This document shows, piece after piece, positions 1 to 11,465 of a stretch of DNA of 64,000 bases (position 1 is its first letter; each line of letters starts with the position of its first letter). The notes beneath the pieces are model-generated. The model saw nothing but the letters and a program-made list of their open reading frames with translations. It had not been told where the DNA came from and made no database searches. The stretch covers positions 5,766,001 through 5,830,000 of the forward strand of contig JAETXT010000002.1 in assembly GCA_019188255.1 (NCBI GenBank), read 5' to 3'. The DNA comes from Verticillium longisporum (taxonomy: Eukaryota; Ascomycota; Sordariomycetes; Glomerellales; Plectosphaerellaceae). Made by a program: the position numbers and the translations under genes.

Positions 1-2276
1 CCCCTAGCACCTCCCCCCCAAGGCAGGGCGTGGGCCACAGTGACCAATCAATGGGGCACGCCACCTTGAAACGCTATCCTGGGGCAGGTGCTTTCGACGA
101 CGGATCTGGTCTGTGCTTCAGCGTAGCGTGCCACCAACACGGCTGGCGACGTCACCCAATCGCACTATTTTGCGGGGTAACTCCAGCGTTGGGAAAGCAC
201 GAAGAAGCCCACCCGGGGCCTGCACCGTCAGTCTCTCGAGAGAGCGACAACGAATCTCCACCACCTTCTTCGGCGTTCCAACCCAGCAGGTCGCCCCCAC
301 GATTGGTCCTCTCTGTGTTGAGATGCATCTATTGCGACCACCTCCTCTTACCATGTTGCAGTCGGACCCCTGACAATGCACCATCATGAACTCAACCCAA
401 GCGTGACGCACAAGCAAGCCTCCATCCACCATCTGAAGCGGACCCATTTTCGCTTGAAGTCGCATTGATGCGCGTCGAGTCAAGGTGACAGGCAGCAACA
501 ACACAAAGCCAGCCAGGAGTTTTGGTAGGCGAGAGGAGGGGCTGTATCACTTCGTTGCGTGGACACGGTCGCTGCTCGGCCGTCTTCTAACAGCTTGCAA
601 CTCCCGTCTTCCATACTTCCGATTCGACCATGCTGTTCATTCGTTATCAACTGTTCGTTCAGTCGATGGTCGGTCGTATCGAGGGACGATTCAAGCACAC
701 CAGTCACCTAGCAAGCCTAGGTGGTTCAGCCCCAGAACGCCCGAGCCAAGTCACATTCCGCATCCCCGTCTCCAAGGTTTCCAGTCCCCATCATTTGTTC
801 TGTCGACGAATCAAGAAACATGGAGTGGCCATCGTTCTTTGTACAACTGACACGTATTAAGGCCCAGATGGTACTATTACCCTCCATCATCACCAGGTGT
901 CGACCATCGCTGCCAAGTACCACTGAACTCTCTTTGCCAGTCTTCCACCCAGCTGCACCGCATGCAGAAAACAAAAGCACCGTATCTGCCAAAGAATCCG
1001 CCCGTCGCGACTCGTACATTGCAGCTATCGGCGCTGAATTGGCCTGCAGGCGCCCCCTCAGCCCAGTCCATGCGCACTGCAGATGCATATCTTCCAGTCG
1101 CTTAGATCTCTCCCAACGTCGTATCCGTTGACCATTTCCATTATCTGGCTTGTCGACCCTCATAACGTGCTCGCCTCATTAGCAACTAGAAAGGACAACG
1201 ACCCGTACGCAGCATTACCTTGCAGGAACCTTGGTAGTACAGCTCAACCCTTTCTGGCCTCTTCGGCGAACATTTCTTGTGGACGTCCCCCTTCTGCAGG
1301 CAGTCACGGCAGCCTCAACCGAACTGCGGTCTCCGTCCGCCTGCATCATCTCAAGCTCAGACAGACCCCGCGGCACCCACCCTGCCACCTCCGTGCAGAC
1401 ACTTCCAATGGATTTGCTGTAATTTCCAACGTCTAACCCTTGACTATCATCAGCTTCTGACTCGTCAGACCAAAACATGGAGATGGACAAGCGTCCTTGG
1501 ACGCGCCTATCTCGTTTTTACCCCGCACACAGACGGAGCATATCTCCACGCACAAATAGCACCACCACTCCGTCAGCTGCTCCCTGCTAGCTCCCTGTCT
1601 GCACCAACTCCACAAGCCCCTCGCGCCACGATAGCCAAGCCCTCCAAGCGTGCGGCTTATGCCACTGCCAAGCAGCCAAGCAGCACGAGCGACTACGAGA
1701 ACAGAAGGGACTTTGCCAGCAGTTGGCCCACGTGACGATACAGGGTCCTGGACACGCAGTGATGCAGGGGTTGTGGTTCGAACTAGGTGATTGTGGTGAT
1801 CCAAGAAGTTAGCGGGCCCTCGGCTCAGGACGACCAAGAGGAGCTCATTCGGTCAGCTCGCGTATGGTGCGTCGACGCGAGAGGAGCGATGGTGCGTGCA
1901 TCTCAGCTGCATACATGGTACGCTATTGTTGTTGAGGTAGACTCGACTGCGTTTTTAATCACAAGCTGTGAGTATGGTTCAAGTTGTTTCGTCAGTTCTT
2001 GACCTTTCAACGCCCCCTGGTTGTAAAACGACGCTGGCAAGGCAGGGCGTAGCCTGTTCACTTCCTCTTGTTGACATGGACGAGCAAGACGATCTGACAA
2101 CCAAGTGCATAAACAGACGCTTGATTGGCCTATGGGTAGCGACGCAAGAGAATTGTAGCAGAATTCACGATATTCCAGGCCATCCATCTCGATCTTGTAT
2201 GAACATCATAGTTACCGATTGGGAAGAAGGCAAGGGAAACGCAATTCCAAGCCTTGCATGCGCCGTGGCGTTCTTC
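1..2276. other. Intergenic, no gene recognised
   Basis: Ordinary base composition. All reading frames on both strands are short (at most about 160 codons), overlap one another and show no recognisable domain, signal peptide or splice pattern. It may hold the 3' flank of the RTA1-like gene and regulatory DNA of a gene outside the window. I see no RNA gene or repeat in it. Confidence 0.6.
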
Positions 2277-3428
2277 CTACCGTCCGTCTGCAGGGTACTC
2301 TTGCTGTTTATACTGCTGCTGCCGATATACCTGCGGTGGCATGAACCCAGCGTTCTCTTGCTGCGTCGGCATCATCTGGAATCCTCCACTCTGCTGGTAA
2401 ATTTTCTGCTCCTTGCTTGCTCCGAGAAATGGGAAGAATTTGTAAGGATGCACAAATGACACGAGCCCGATGGAGAGGAGTATCATGGCGCCGTCGAGAC
2501 CCAGGAAGAGGGGCTCGTTGCGCAGTACTTTAAAGGAAATGGACGGGATTTGTTCAGTGATCCTGTACAAAAGGAAGGGCGTTAGCATGATTCGAGTGGT
2601 CTTGACGTTTCGGCCCAAGGCTCACCTGTACGCGCAACGGATGATAATGGCCATGTAAGCCGCGACGAGGCAATACACAAAGATGCGCACCCTCTTGGCT
2701 TCCTTCTCCGTGGCCGTCGCCCGCGACGTCGCAATGCCGAGCCTGGTGCCGTCCGCGTTGAGAACCTCTGGCTCAGGCGCACGGTTTTCGAGCAGTGTCG
2801 GACCGTTTTTGAGGGCTTTTTTCCGCCTCGCTGTGTAGATGACCATCAGGCTGCCGCAGACGAGCATGTTGGCTACTTGGAAAACGACGCCGCCGATGAC
2901 GAGCTTCTCGCCGAGACTGGCGATCGTCTCGTTGCCCTCGCCGGCGGCGCTCGCAGCCGTGGCGCCGCCGCCGATGTCCTGGATGAAGATGGAGAAGAAG
3001 TCGGTGCCGACGAAGACCCAGGGGTACAGCGACGGCCGGAGGAGCGACCACTGCTGGCCGTACCATATGACCAGGCTCTTAAAGGTGACGGAGATGGCGG
3101 CGGCGACGAGGGTCGGTGCGAGAAGAATGGTCAGGAAGTTGATGGCGAAGGCGCTGAACGACCACGGGTTAACCGCGAGACGGGTACGCGCCCAGTACCC
3201 GGCGACCTCGAAGGATGTGCCTAGCCCTAGCCATACGAGGTAGGACCAGGTCCTGGCGCGGCAACCGAAGTAGATCTGGATGAGAAGACAGACGGCAAAG
3301 GCGATGCCGAAGAAATAGGCTGCGCTGCTGGAAAGCTTTGCGCCGTAGATTGTGGCTTCTACGGGGCACAGGTCTGAGAGCTCGTCACACGAGCTGTATG
3401 TCGGGATGAATGTATCGTTGCTTGCCAT
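2277..3428 (-). CDS. RTA1-like seven-transmembrane protein
   Basis: Two exons: 3428-2626 and 2562-2277, with a 63-bp intron (2563-2625, GTGAGC..TTGTACAG) that rejoins the frame as ..CAYR/ITEQ... The product is 362 residues, a usual length for the family. Seven hydrophobic segments can be seen, at roughly residues 25-55, 65-85, 92-125, 135-155, 170-195, 250-270 and 285-305. A Tyr/Gln-rich cytoplasmic tail follows. The last segment ends in the FVHP motif typical of RTA1 proteins. The family includes yeast Rta1, Rsb1 and Pug1; members are plasma- or internal-membrane proteins linked to sterol/azole tolerance and sphingoid-base export. The exact substrate here cannot be told. The ATG at 3428 precedes the first hydrophobic segment directly. 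It diverges from the regulator starting at 4280; a regulatory link is only a guess. Confidence 0.9.
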
Positions 3429-4279
3429 GATTGTCGATCAAACTCGGCAGCGTGGTCGATCGGACAAGGTGTTGGGAGCCAAATAAAACGAAACAGGAGA
3501 GGGAATCAGATCAGAAGTGCCTTGTAAGTCACCTGGTGCAAGAAGAGTAGCGATAGGGAGCCGATATGAAAATGATTTCCTCAGCAGCACCTCAGCGGTC
3601 ATCATCTGAGGGGGGCTCATCGCATGATATGACACCACGCATTCTGTTCGGAGTGAAGCAGGCATTTGACGTGGATCCCTGGCCTGTTGTCTCTGTCTGC
3701 CTTGCCGTCAGGAGGAGCTGCCCGGCCTCTAGCTTCCTGTCGCAAGATCCGTACGAGCCATCCAAGCCATCCAAGCATGCGAGGAGTCTAAAGGGCGCGC
3801 CAAACAACCAATAGCACACTTTTGTGGGCTCAATTGCCTTCCCAAAACATGTGGAAAGGGGTCAATAAGCTTGGTGCGTCGTCATCCCGCCCATGGCTCT
3901 GCCATGACTGACCCCAAGTTGAGTGGGTAGCCCGAGCTTCGGGTTCAAAAATTGCCCGTCCCAAGACTTCGGTTCATGTAACGCCAAGACCGTTCATCAC
4001 CGATGACGGCCGATGGTGGAGTCAACGTCGGCGGCCTCATTGCTGTGAACTGATCATTCTCTGTTCTCAGGCCCCGACCTTTTCTTCTTTACCGTGACGA
4101 TAGGCTCTTCGCTGTCATTTTCGGTACGAGGGCGGAAGTTTTTTAATATCCGTCGCCCACCCCCGCCAACCACCAGGTCCCACGTCTTGCCCAGCCCCGC
4201 TACTCGGGACACATCATTACTGAATCCGGAGCCCTGAATTCTGTGTGTTTCGCGCATTGGCATCTGTCTCCCATTAGGA
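3429..4279. other. Divergent intergenic region
   Basis: This 850-bp spacer separates two diverging genes and so should hold both promoters. I see no convincing TATA box or long open frame in it. Confidence 0.5.
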
Positions 4280-6216
4280 ATGAGCGACACGGACGGTGAG
4301 AATGACGCCGACGCTGGCTCGAGCCAGGGGCCGCCATCAAGCGGGCGAAAGGTCGCCTGCAGTCAATGTCACCAACGAAAGGTCAAGTGTGACCGTGAGC
4401 ACCCCTATCTCGCGTGTTTAACGGTAAGCAAGAATACGATGAATTCAACCCCATGTTTTCTTATGATACGAACAATCTCGTGGCAGACTGGTCGGGATTG
4501 TACCGGTTCCCCTGCCCCGGGTCCACGACGGCCTAGACGGCAGAACAACCATGTGCTCCGTGCAAAACTCGAGAGCCTCGAGTCGCTCCTTCAGCAATGT
4601 ATTGAGTCCCAACACACGGGTATTGAAAAGCACCCTCTCAAATCGGCCGTTCCAGATGGCCTTTCCCCAACGGCGCCGCGACCTACGGAGAGCGACGACG
4701 AGGCGAAACAACCGAAGGGTTACCTCGTGCAAACACGAAGTGGCGGCGTGGAATTCCGTAGTGGAAAGATCTCCTCACTCGTCTTCCATGATGTGAGTTA
4801 GCGTCCCGTACGGCACACCATCACGCTCACGCAAAGTGCCAGCTGCAAACGATCAAGGCTGTCCTCCAAGTCGAGGCCGAACAGCGCGCGTGGTTGCCGT
4901 TCTGCAGATGCAAGCACTCATTTTCTCTCTTCTGCTTGCTGCCTCGGGTTCCTTGTCTCGACAGGAACATTACGATCTCTTAGGAAGAACCAAGACTGAC
5001 ACCATGGCCATGCTCAGCCGGGGCTTCAAAGCGACAATAACGCAGCTTAACTATGTCAGCAAATACAATCCTGAGGTTCCGAGGGCCCTCATATTCTACT
5101 CGGTAAGCTCACCTCACCTGAGACAGTCGACGCTGGGAAAAAGACATGCGGGGCATCTGCACTAATCACCATTTCTGTGGTCAGCTCGCGCGGCAGGGCG
5201 CTCAGCGACGGTCTTGCGACCCCTGGATCCTACATGGTCTCATTGTCAATATTGCTTACAGTCTCGGTCTTCACATTGATGGCGAAGGTACAGGCCTCTC
5301 ACCTTTTGATTTTGTAATGCGGAGCCGCCTGTGGCGGCAGGTTGTACTTGTGGAGCTCGAAGTCAAGCACACAGTAGCTGCGGGCGTTGGGACGTTTCTC
5401 ATGCGGAAGCTCTCAAACACCAAGCTCCCCTCGAATCTCGATGACCGCGAACTCGATCCCCACATGGTTACACTTCCCCAGAGTCACAACCGACCGACTG
5501 ACATGAGCTTTTGTCTGACAGCGTATGAGCGCTGCTTCTGGATGGCCGGCAAGCTGCAACAGAAGGAAATCCACCTCGTTGATGAGCTCATCTTCTCCGA
5601 CCCCAGCCGGGAAGTTGACGAGGCGGTCACCAAAAAGCGTAGTGACGCGCGAGACTAGGCTTTTGATCTGATGGCCACATCAGCACGAGACCTGGGGCCC
5701 GTGGCGCTGCAGCGATGCCCAGACATGAGCAACCCCTTACATGCTATGATCACGCAAACAATGGCAAGCCTAGAATGTGTATTAATGGCACTGATCATGC
5801 CTATGCAAGAGACACCCGAATGGGGAATCGAGGTTCACGGGCCAACAGACAACCTCTTCCGCATCACCGTGGTGGCCCTCGAGTTTGCTCAACGCGAGCA
5901 GCAGGGCTTTGGACATCGCTTCCTCTGGTACGCAAATATCAGTTTCAGGTTGGATGGACTGTTCTACGTGATCGCTCAGCTACAAGAGCGCGTGTCCGGC
6001 TCACTGGCTTATAGAGCATGGGCGTGCATCGAGAAGGCATATGGATACCACCAGGATCTATCGGATCTGGACGATAAGGAGACTATGACCCTGGGCAATC
6101 TAGTAATTGTTGCTTGGGATGCGCGGCAGGCACACTTTGTCAGCGGAAGGATACCCTTGCCGGAACCGCACTTTGTCACGACTTTACGGGAAACGGTGAT
6201 GATGATGAAGGTGTAG
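4280..6216 (+). pseudogene. Decaying Zn2Cys6 fungal transcription factor
   Basis: Exon 1 is 4280-4423, then a 63-bp intron (4424-4486), exon 2 from 4487 to 4792, and a 50-bp intron (4793-4842). The first 60 codons encode a binuclear zinc cluster (ACSQCHQRKVKCDREHP..) followed by a basic linker and a short coiled segment (residues about 73-85). The fourth cluster cysteine is a tyrosine codon (TAT, 4406-4408), so only five of six ligands remain. The frame entered at 4843 does not join cleanly to the frame open from about 4911 to 5102. An intron 5103-5184 then leads into a stretch resembling the fungal-specific middle homology region (SLGLHIDGEG..LSPFDF..MRSRLWRQ). An in-frame TAG at 5656-5658 precedes another 185 codons in the same frame. 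A 45-bp intron could remove that stop, but its donor is poor. Most likely a pseudogene; a functional protein with unusual splicing is possible. Confidence 0.7.
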
Positions 6217-6788
6217 GCACTGAGTCTTCTGGCCGAAGTTTAAGGATGTCACGGCGCTGTACACCGGTATGGTGAAGAATCGGGCCCGCACGACACTGGT
6301 TCCGACGCCAAGGGCTATTATCACAATGGCATCAGCCAGTATATGAGGATTCCAGCCCTAGTCAGGTACAATCGACCGCCAGACTCAGTAAAGAGACAAT
6401 CATGCAATTCTGCCATCGGACCCAGGATCTTTATCACAATAGCTATATAAGTCTTCAATTGCATCTGCCCTCCTCTGTGTTGAACTCGTGTGATACTGAG
6501 ACTGCGGTATTTGGCATGCTTTTTTGACTGTTCGACAGATTCGCTGGTGTTGGGACAAACATCGATTGGAGCGCACCATCAATATTTAGCTTCTTCCATG
6601 TGATCTAAGGCCTCTTTTGAATCCGAATCGTCAAACAAGACAAACTTCGGATGTAGAAACTCTTAAATCGGTCTAGAACCTGTGATACTTGAACAGGAGT
6701 ACTACCAGACGATAAACTGGGTGATTGGATTGAGGTGCAAAAGAATAGCAGCAAAAAGAATCTCTTGAGTGAGATACGTCAGGAATTG
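6217..6788. other. Intergenic, 5' of tRNA on the map
   Basis: I see no gene. Read on the minus strand it is the region downstream of the tRNA. It holds a run of five T about 30 bp beyond the tRNA 3' end (near 6752-6756), which could serve as a Pol III stop. Confidence 0.4.
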
Positions 6789-6861
6789 AGCCCAACGGGG
6801 GGCTCGAACCCCCAACCTTGAGATTAAGAGTCTCACGCTCTACCGATTGAGCTAGCCGGGC
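6789..6861 (-). tRNA. tRNA-Lys (anticodon CTT)
   Basis: Read on the minus strand, the 73 bases fold as a full cloverleaf. The acceptor stem GCCCGGC pairs with GTTGGGC using two G-U pairs. The D arm contains GCTCAATCGGTAGAGC (A box). The anticodon arm is TGAGA-CTCTTAA-TCTCA with CTT in the loop, and the T arm is GGGGG-TTCGAGC-CCCCC (B box). There is no intron and no encoded CCA, as expected for a nuclear gene. Confidence 0.97.
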
Positions 6862-7261
6862 AGGCAGGTTGCTTTGTGTTGGCAGTCGGCGTTCGGAGAG
6901 TGGGTACAAGTCGTCCGGAGCATTTCACGACCTGATGAGAGTCAACGGCAATCATCAAGACGACCCAAATTGACGGTGGCTTGTCATTCGAAGAGGCATT
7001 AAATTTGCAATCACATTTGCCAATTGTTGATTGCGCGAAGGTTCCTTTCTGACATGCTTTACCCAGTTCCCTGCACGTTACATTACAAAAGACGTGTATG
7101 CCAGATCACTTTTGTCAACATGGATGTGTAAAGAGTCATGAATCTATCGTCGAAGATATCGCACCCGTCGGTCCATTGCTAACGGAAGGGCCAAGAACGT
7201 GGGCTGCCTTCTCTATATGCTTACGGAGATGAGCCAAAATATGATCTACTCGTAAACATAA
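6862..7261. other. Intergenic, no gene recognised
   Basis: About 400 bp between the tRNA and the 3' end of the NLP gene. No open frame, RNA or repeat is evident. Confidence 0.4.
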
Positions 7262-8092
7262 CTATTCGTCGACATTCGGGTCAAACTCGGGGACAGCATC
7301 ACCAGCTGCCTCACCAAGCTTGCCCGCAAACTCATCATCCAACTTTGGCCCAACTCCGCCGCTGAAAGCTCCAAGCATGGTTTGGCGCAAGCCCTCGTTA
7401 GGCCAGCTGAGCCATCCGACGAGCGGGCTCTTGTAGAACGAGCCTGAGAAGTTCTCGACGCCGCCAATGTCGGCGTCGTTGGCGAAGCGAAAGCCGTGAG
7501 TGCCGGCACTGTCCTTGTGGTAGACCATCTGCGGGCTCGTGCCGTCGGCAGGGAACTCATTCGATGCACCGCCGTAGCCGCCGTGGCAAGATGGCGCAAC
7601 ACGTACAATGGTGTCTCCGCGTGCGAAGACGACTACGTTTTCCCAGTCGTGACGGTGGCCGCCCGCAAACGAGCCGCTGACCGACTGGTCCTTTTCAAAG
7701 TAATACTCGTACCTATTATTGTCAGATGTGTTTCAAAAAGGGGTACCTTCATGAAAATTAGTGTAGCCTTACATGATAGCGCAGACGCCGTTGTTGCAGC
7801 GGCGACGGGAGTAAACATTGCTGTTCTCGAGCTGAGGGGGATCGCGGCAGTCGCCCTGAGGAGTGCCGGTGGCGCCCTTGCCAGGGTTTATGTTGCCGTC
7901 AGGGTCAATGGCCGCTGTGTTGTAGCAGCCGTCTGTATCGAAGTCAAGAATTGGCTGGAATTTGTTCTCGATCTCGTCAGCGTTTCCTGGGAGGGCGGTG
8001 ATAATATCACGCCTCAGAATGGGCGCAGGAGAAGCATTGACGGCTGAGAGGGCGCCAAGCAGGGCGGCGGTTGAGAGGAGAGTATGCTGCAT
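7262..8092 (-). CDS. NPP1/NLP necrosis-inducing-like secreted protein
   Basis: Exons 8092-7773 and 7712-7262, with a 60-bp intron (7713-7772, GTAAGG..AATAATAG) splitting the Met codon of ..CAIM/YEYYF... The product is 256 residues, in the usual family range. It has an N-terminal signal peptide (about 20 residues, hydrophobic core LLSTAALLGALSAV). Residues 125-131 read GHRHDWE, the hallmark heptapeptide of NLP proteins, whose His, Asp and Glu belong to the cation site. Four cysteines lie in exon 1 (near residues 55, 82, 99 and 104), suggesting two disulfides, as in type II NLPs; the typing is inference. Many NLPs are secreted and bind plant membrane sphingolipids, and some lyse dicot cells; others are non-toxic, so activity cannot be read from sequence. 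The frame is intact with no sign of RIP, and the gene stands alone beside a tRNA. Confidence 0.93.
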
Positions 8093-10571
8093 GTTGAATA
8101 TTGTTGGTGGTTTATGATAGCGATGGTTGTGTTGTTCGAGTCGGGAAAGAAGCGTGAAGAGGATGTCTGTGTTGGATCTTGATACGAATTGTACAACAGC
8201 AGCGGCGTGCTACTTATAGCTTTTTTAAATCGATGATGGGAGGTCTGCCTGCATGTCAGTTCTAAACCTTGGCGCTTGACATCATGTATGTCTACGTACT
8301 CTCTACCTATGACGATAGTTAGGCAACTTTTGGATGAGCGTTGGTTCTGATACCCTGTTTGTACGTACAGCTAGCTTGTTTCCTCGCCATGCGAAGCTCA
8401 CTGTCTCCTCCCCGCGCTCATTATTCTCTCCAGTCGTCTGCCACTATCTCCAATATGTTTTCATAACCTTACAATCAGAATAAACCTCATACTATCATGA
8501 AGTTTCCCCCGTGCGTGCCTTACAGGCGCACATGGGTGAACGTGCATTCATCGAGATGCTCACGAGGATAATTTCAAAATGATCCACATTCAGGTCAGCG
8601 TCCAAAGTGACCTACGATGAAGGCTAAGGCTGTACAAATCAATGCCTCCTTGTCTCAGTGGTAGTCGCACACGGAACTTCCATATTCTGCCGCGTGGGGG
8701 CGTTTGGAGGAATGAGCGCGGGACGTGCCGATCCCCCTTGACTGAGAAGCCCGAATTAGGCATCCGAGGTACCGTGAGTGGCTGTGAATGGGCGCTTGGC
8801 CATCGTAGTGTCCGGTGAACTGCCGATCAACACTGGAAAGGGGACAGGTCTTGGACCGAAGGATCACGGTTTGGGCGGTGCCGGTCGTGCAGGAATTGGT
8901 TTCCACGCGAAGGAATTAAATCCACGTCATTCGAACTCGGATTTCGAATCCTTGATATTACCATGGCGCATCTCCAGAAACCATTCGAACATGACTTGTT
9001 GAGTTCGACTAGCATCATGCCCTACAATAAGAACGACAAGGCGACCATGTGGGAGACGCACATGATAGGCCACGCTAGGTTACCAGGTAGATCTTCCTGG
9101 AGTATTGCCTCTTAGATTACCGAACCGTAAAAAAGCTTGCTCTAAAATAAAACCTGGTAAAACAAGATATGGTCGGCGAACTGCCAAGACTACCGCCCGC
9201 ACTTCCCGCCTATCCTAGAGAATTTCATGATCACGTTGCACAAGTGAAACGGAAGGATCAAATGGTTAGCTGGTGACGCGGAGACTTGGGGCGGAATCCG
9301 TGAAATACTACGGTAGATTGCGTCAAATTAACTCCAGCAGCTTGGACGACGTCTAACGAGCCTAGAAATACGGGTGCATGATGCCTCAAGCTCATGCTAT
9401 CAAAGGCGCATTAATCCTATCTCGTGGTAAGACCTGCATAGACGAACACTGATCTCACTAAAAACATGTGTCAGGCCGCTCGGCGCCCGGATCCAACACA
9501 CATGCAAAACTTCGTGGACGATCGATTCAGTCAAGTGGTACTGCGGGACCGAAGCATCTCGATCCTCAGGGGCGTGAGGTGAGGGCGGACATGATGCGGC
9601 TCGACATATGCTTAAAAGGCAGCGATTGATGCCCGAAAGGACGGGTAGACGTCATTTCACCGTGAAGGATCCGCTCTCAAGGCGCTTCATCAAAATACAG
9701 AGTTCTTTTTTGGAGGATCTTCAGTTGTGAATATGCATGCAGTCCTTTCGTCCTTGTGTTGAGGATCTTGCTCTGAATCCTGTGAATCCTTCAACTAGCT
9801 TACCTATCCAGCCTTCCCGGCACTTGGACAGCTGGCCGGTACCGGGACCAATAGCGCACGTCAAAGTTTGCCGATCATGACGAAGACTCATGCTCAATCT
9901 GGTTGTCGTGTGCTCAAGTTCCCTATGCATTCCTTACCTCGGACCCGAACCAAAGGGAGTGCCCACTCACTTCTTCAGCGAGTCGTGACACCACGGAGCC
10001 AAGGCGATTGGTCAGAGATGCTAAAACCTCTTCCTCGCGATGTACACTTGGTTCCTAGATTCACTAATCACTCAGGAATTCGGTCAGTAATCTTAGCAGC
10101 AGGTATTTGCGGTATCCCAATACTCTAGTAGTAATCACTCGATCACGAGCGCTGTTCGGGCTGCGGGTATGTGCAGGAGAGATAGATGCCAGCGCACCGA
10201 GTGCATTAAGAAGCGCACAGAGTCGAGGATCAAAAGAAGAAAAGGGGCTCCGATAACAGGCTTTAGAAATGAATTCTGTTACGCCTTCACTATCGAGTCA
10301 ACCATATTCGTTTGTGAGGCTGAGTGACAGACACACTCCCAGAGGCCCGACTGCCACTTGCATGGTAGGCTTTCTGAAAATTGCAGAATTTACCATCTGA
10401 AGTAGCCTAAATTGCTTGAGACTATTTCACGAACCTCTTTAGTCAATCCAGGCTGAATGGGTGGCTATCAATCGTATTTCTCATTATTGCCATCTCTAAA
10501 ATCTAAGTCATGCCAGCCAAATCTATGCACAGCCGAGCGCCACACTTACTGAACGCTTCATAAGGGTCTTT
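8093..10571. other. Long intergenic region (2.5 kb)
   Basis: The first 150 bp are the NLP upstream region. The remainder has mixed composition with somewhat AT-rich patches, and stop codons are dense in all frames. I recognise no gene, tRNA or transposon remnant. Confidence 0.5.
8212..8220 (-). promoter_or_regulatory. Possible TATA box of the NLP gene
   Basis: On the minus strand this reads GCTATAAGTA, about 120 bp before the NLP start codon. That is a plausible TATA position for a filamentous-fungus gene with a short leader. Confidence 0.4.
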
Positions 10572-11465
10572 CTACGAGCAGTGAAAAAAGCCATCGTCGT
10601 GGGTGTGGCACGAAGCATTGGCGGTGGTGGTGCCGCTGGCATCGCTGGCGGTAGTAGTAGTCGGGGCAGCGGTGCTGGTGCCGGCGGTGGTGTCAATGAT
10701 GGGCTTCTCGCCGGGGCAGCCGACGCCGGGGATGGCAATGTCATAGGCATAAGCCTCAATGGCGAAGTACTGAAGGGTGTCGCTGTCGATGATGGAGAGT
10801 TCAGGCTCAGTGGCGGCAAGCTTGAGGGCCTCGGCGTAATCCTCAGCGTAGTGATCGATGATGCCGTCGCTGATGCCGGGCAGGTGGAAGGCGCGGTGCA
10901 GAAGGTCAGTGGCCCAGTAGGTGTTGAGCTTGGACTCGGCCACGGTATAACCACCACCGCAGAGAGCGGCAAGAGGGCGGCGGATCTCGTAGGAGAGGTC
11001 GCAGATGACCGTCTCCTGGGTGGCATTCGAGCCGCGCCAGTGGCCGGCCCAGCCATCTTGGGTAGCGCAGTTACGATCAGGGTCGTCGCAGCGGAAGAGC
11101 ATCTCAGACTTGTCGGTCGAGACGACCTTGGAGTACCAGCCGATGGGGCCGGCGACAGACTGGTTGCCGAAGAACTTCGTCGCCAGCTCGGACTTGGGGT
11201 TGTGGAGAAGATGATCGCGGGCGTGGGCCGCAATGGTCATGGTCTCGGCGAGAGCAGCCTCGAGCTGAGTACGAAGGGTGATGTTGCAAGACTGGTGGAT
11301 GGGGAAGTTGGCCTTCCAGCCTTCGGCCCAGTTGTAGGTGGAGCTGGTAGGGCCGGCAGGGGCAGTGTCCACCGTGACGGTAACACTGGTCTCAGCAGCG
11401 CGTGCCACGGGAGAGGCAGCGACGAGAGGGAAGAGCAGCAGGGCTGCGGTCTGGAGAGAAAGCAT
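10572..11465 (-). CDS. Asp f 2 / PRA1-like secreted zinc-binding protein
   Basis: Single exon, 297 residues. The ATG at 11465 was chosen because the signal peptide (MLSLQTAALLLFPLVAASPV) starts there; a longer frame exists upstream but adds an unrelated leader. The mature protein carries the conserved block of this family (FRCDDPDRNCATQ, WAGHWRG, DLLHRAFHLP). A Thr/Ser/Ala-rich linker follows, then a C-terminal Cys/His tail at residues 286-296 (C286, H287, H289, H295, C296). Asp f 2 of Aspergillus and Pra1 of Candida are extracellular antigens related to the deuterolysin fold. They bind zinc, and Pra1 acts as a zincophore. The tail here fits zinc binding. In those fungi the gene often lies head-to-head with a ZIP zinc transporter; no such gene is visible here, so a secreted scavenger acting with a distant transporter is only inference. 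Confidence 0.88.
   Translation of the reverse strand: MLSLQTAALLLFPLVAASPVARAAETSVTVTVDTAPAGPTSSTYNWAEGWKANFPIHQSCNITLRTQLEAALAETMTIAAHARDHLLHNPKSELATKFFGNQSVAGPIGWYSKVVSTDKSEMLFRCDDPDRNCATQDGWAGHWRGSNATQETVICDLSYEIRRPLAALCGGGYTVAESKLNTYWATDLLHRAFHLPGISDGIIDHYAEDYAEALKLAATEPELSIIDSDTLQYFAIEAYAYDIAIPGVGCPGEKPIIDTTAGTSTAAPTTTTASDASGTTTANASCHTHDDGFFHCS

Noticed and set aside
721..1163. Overlapping frames of 130-145 codons on both strands
   Set aside because: No domain, and frames on opposite strands compete; typical of non-coding GC-normal DNA.
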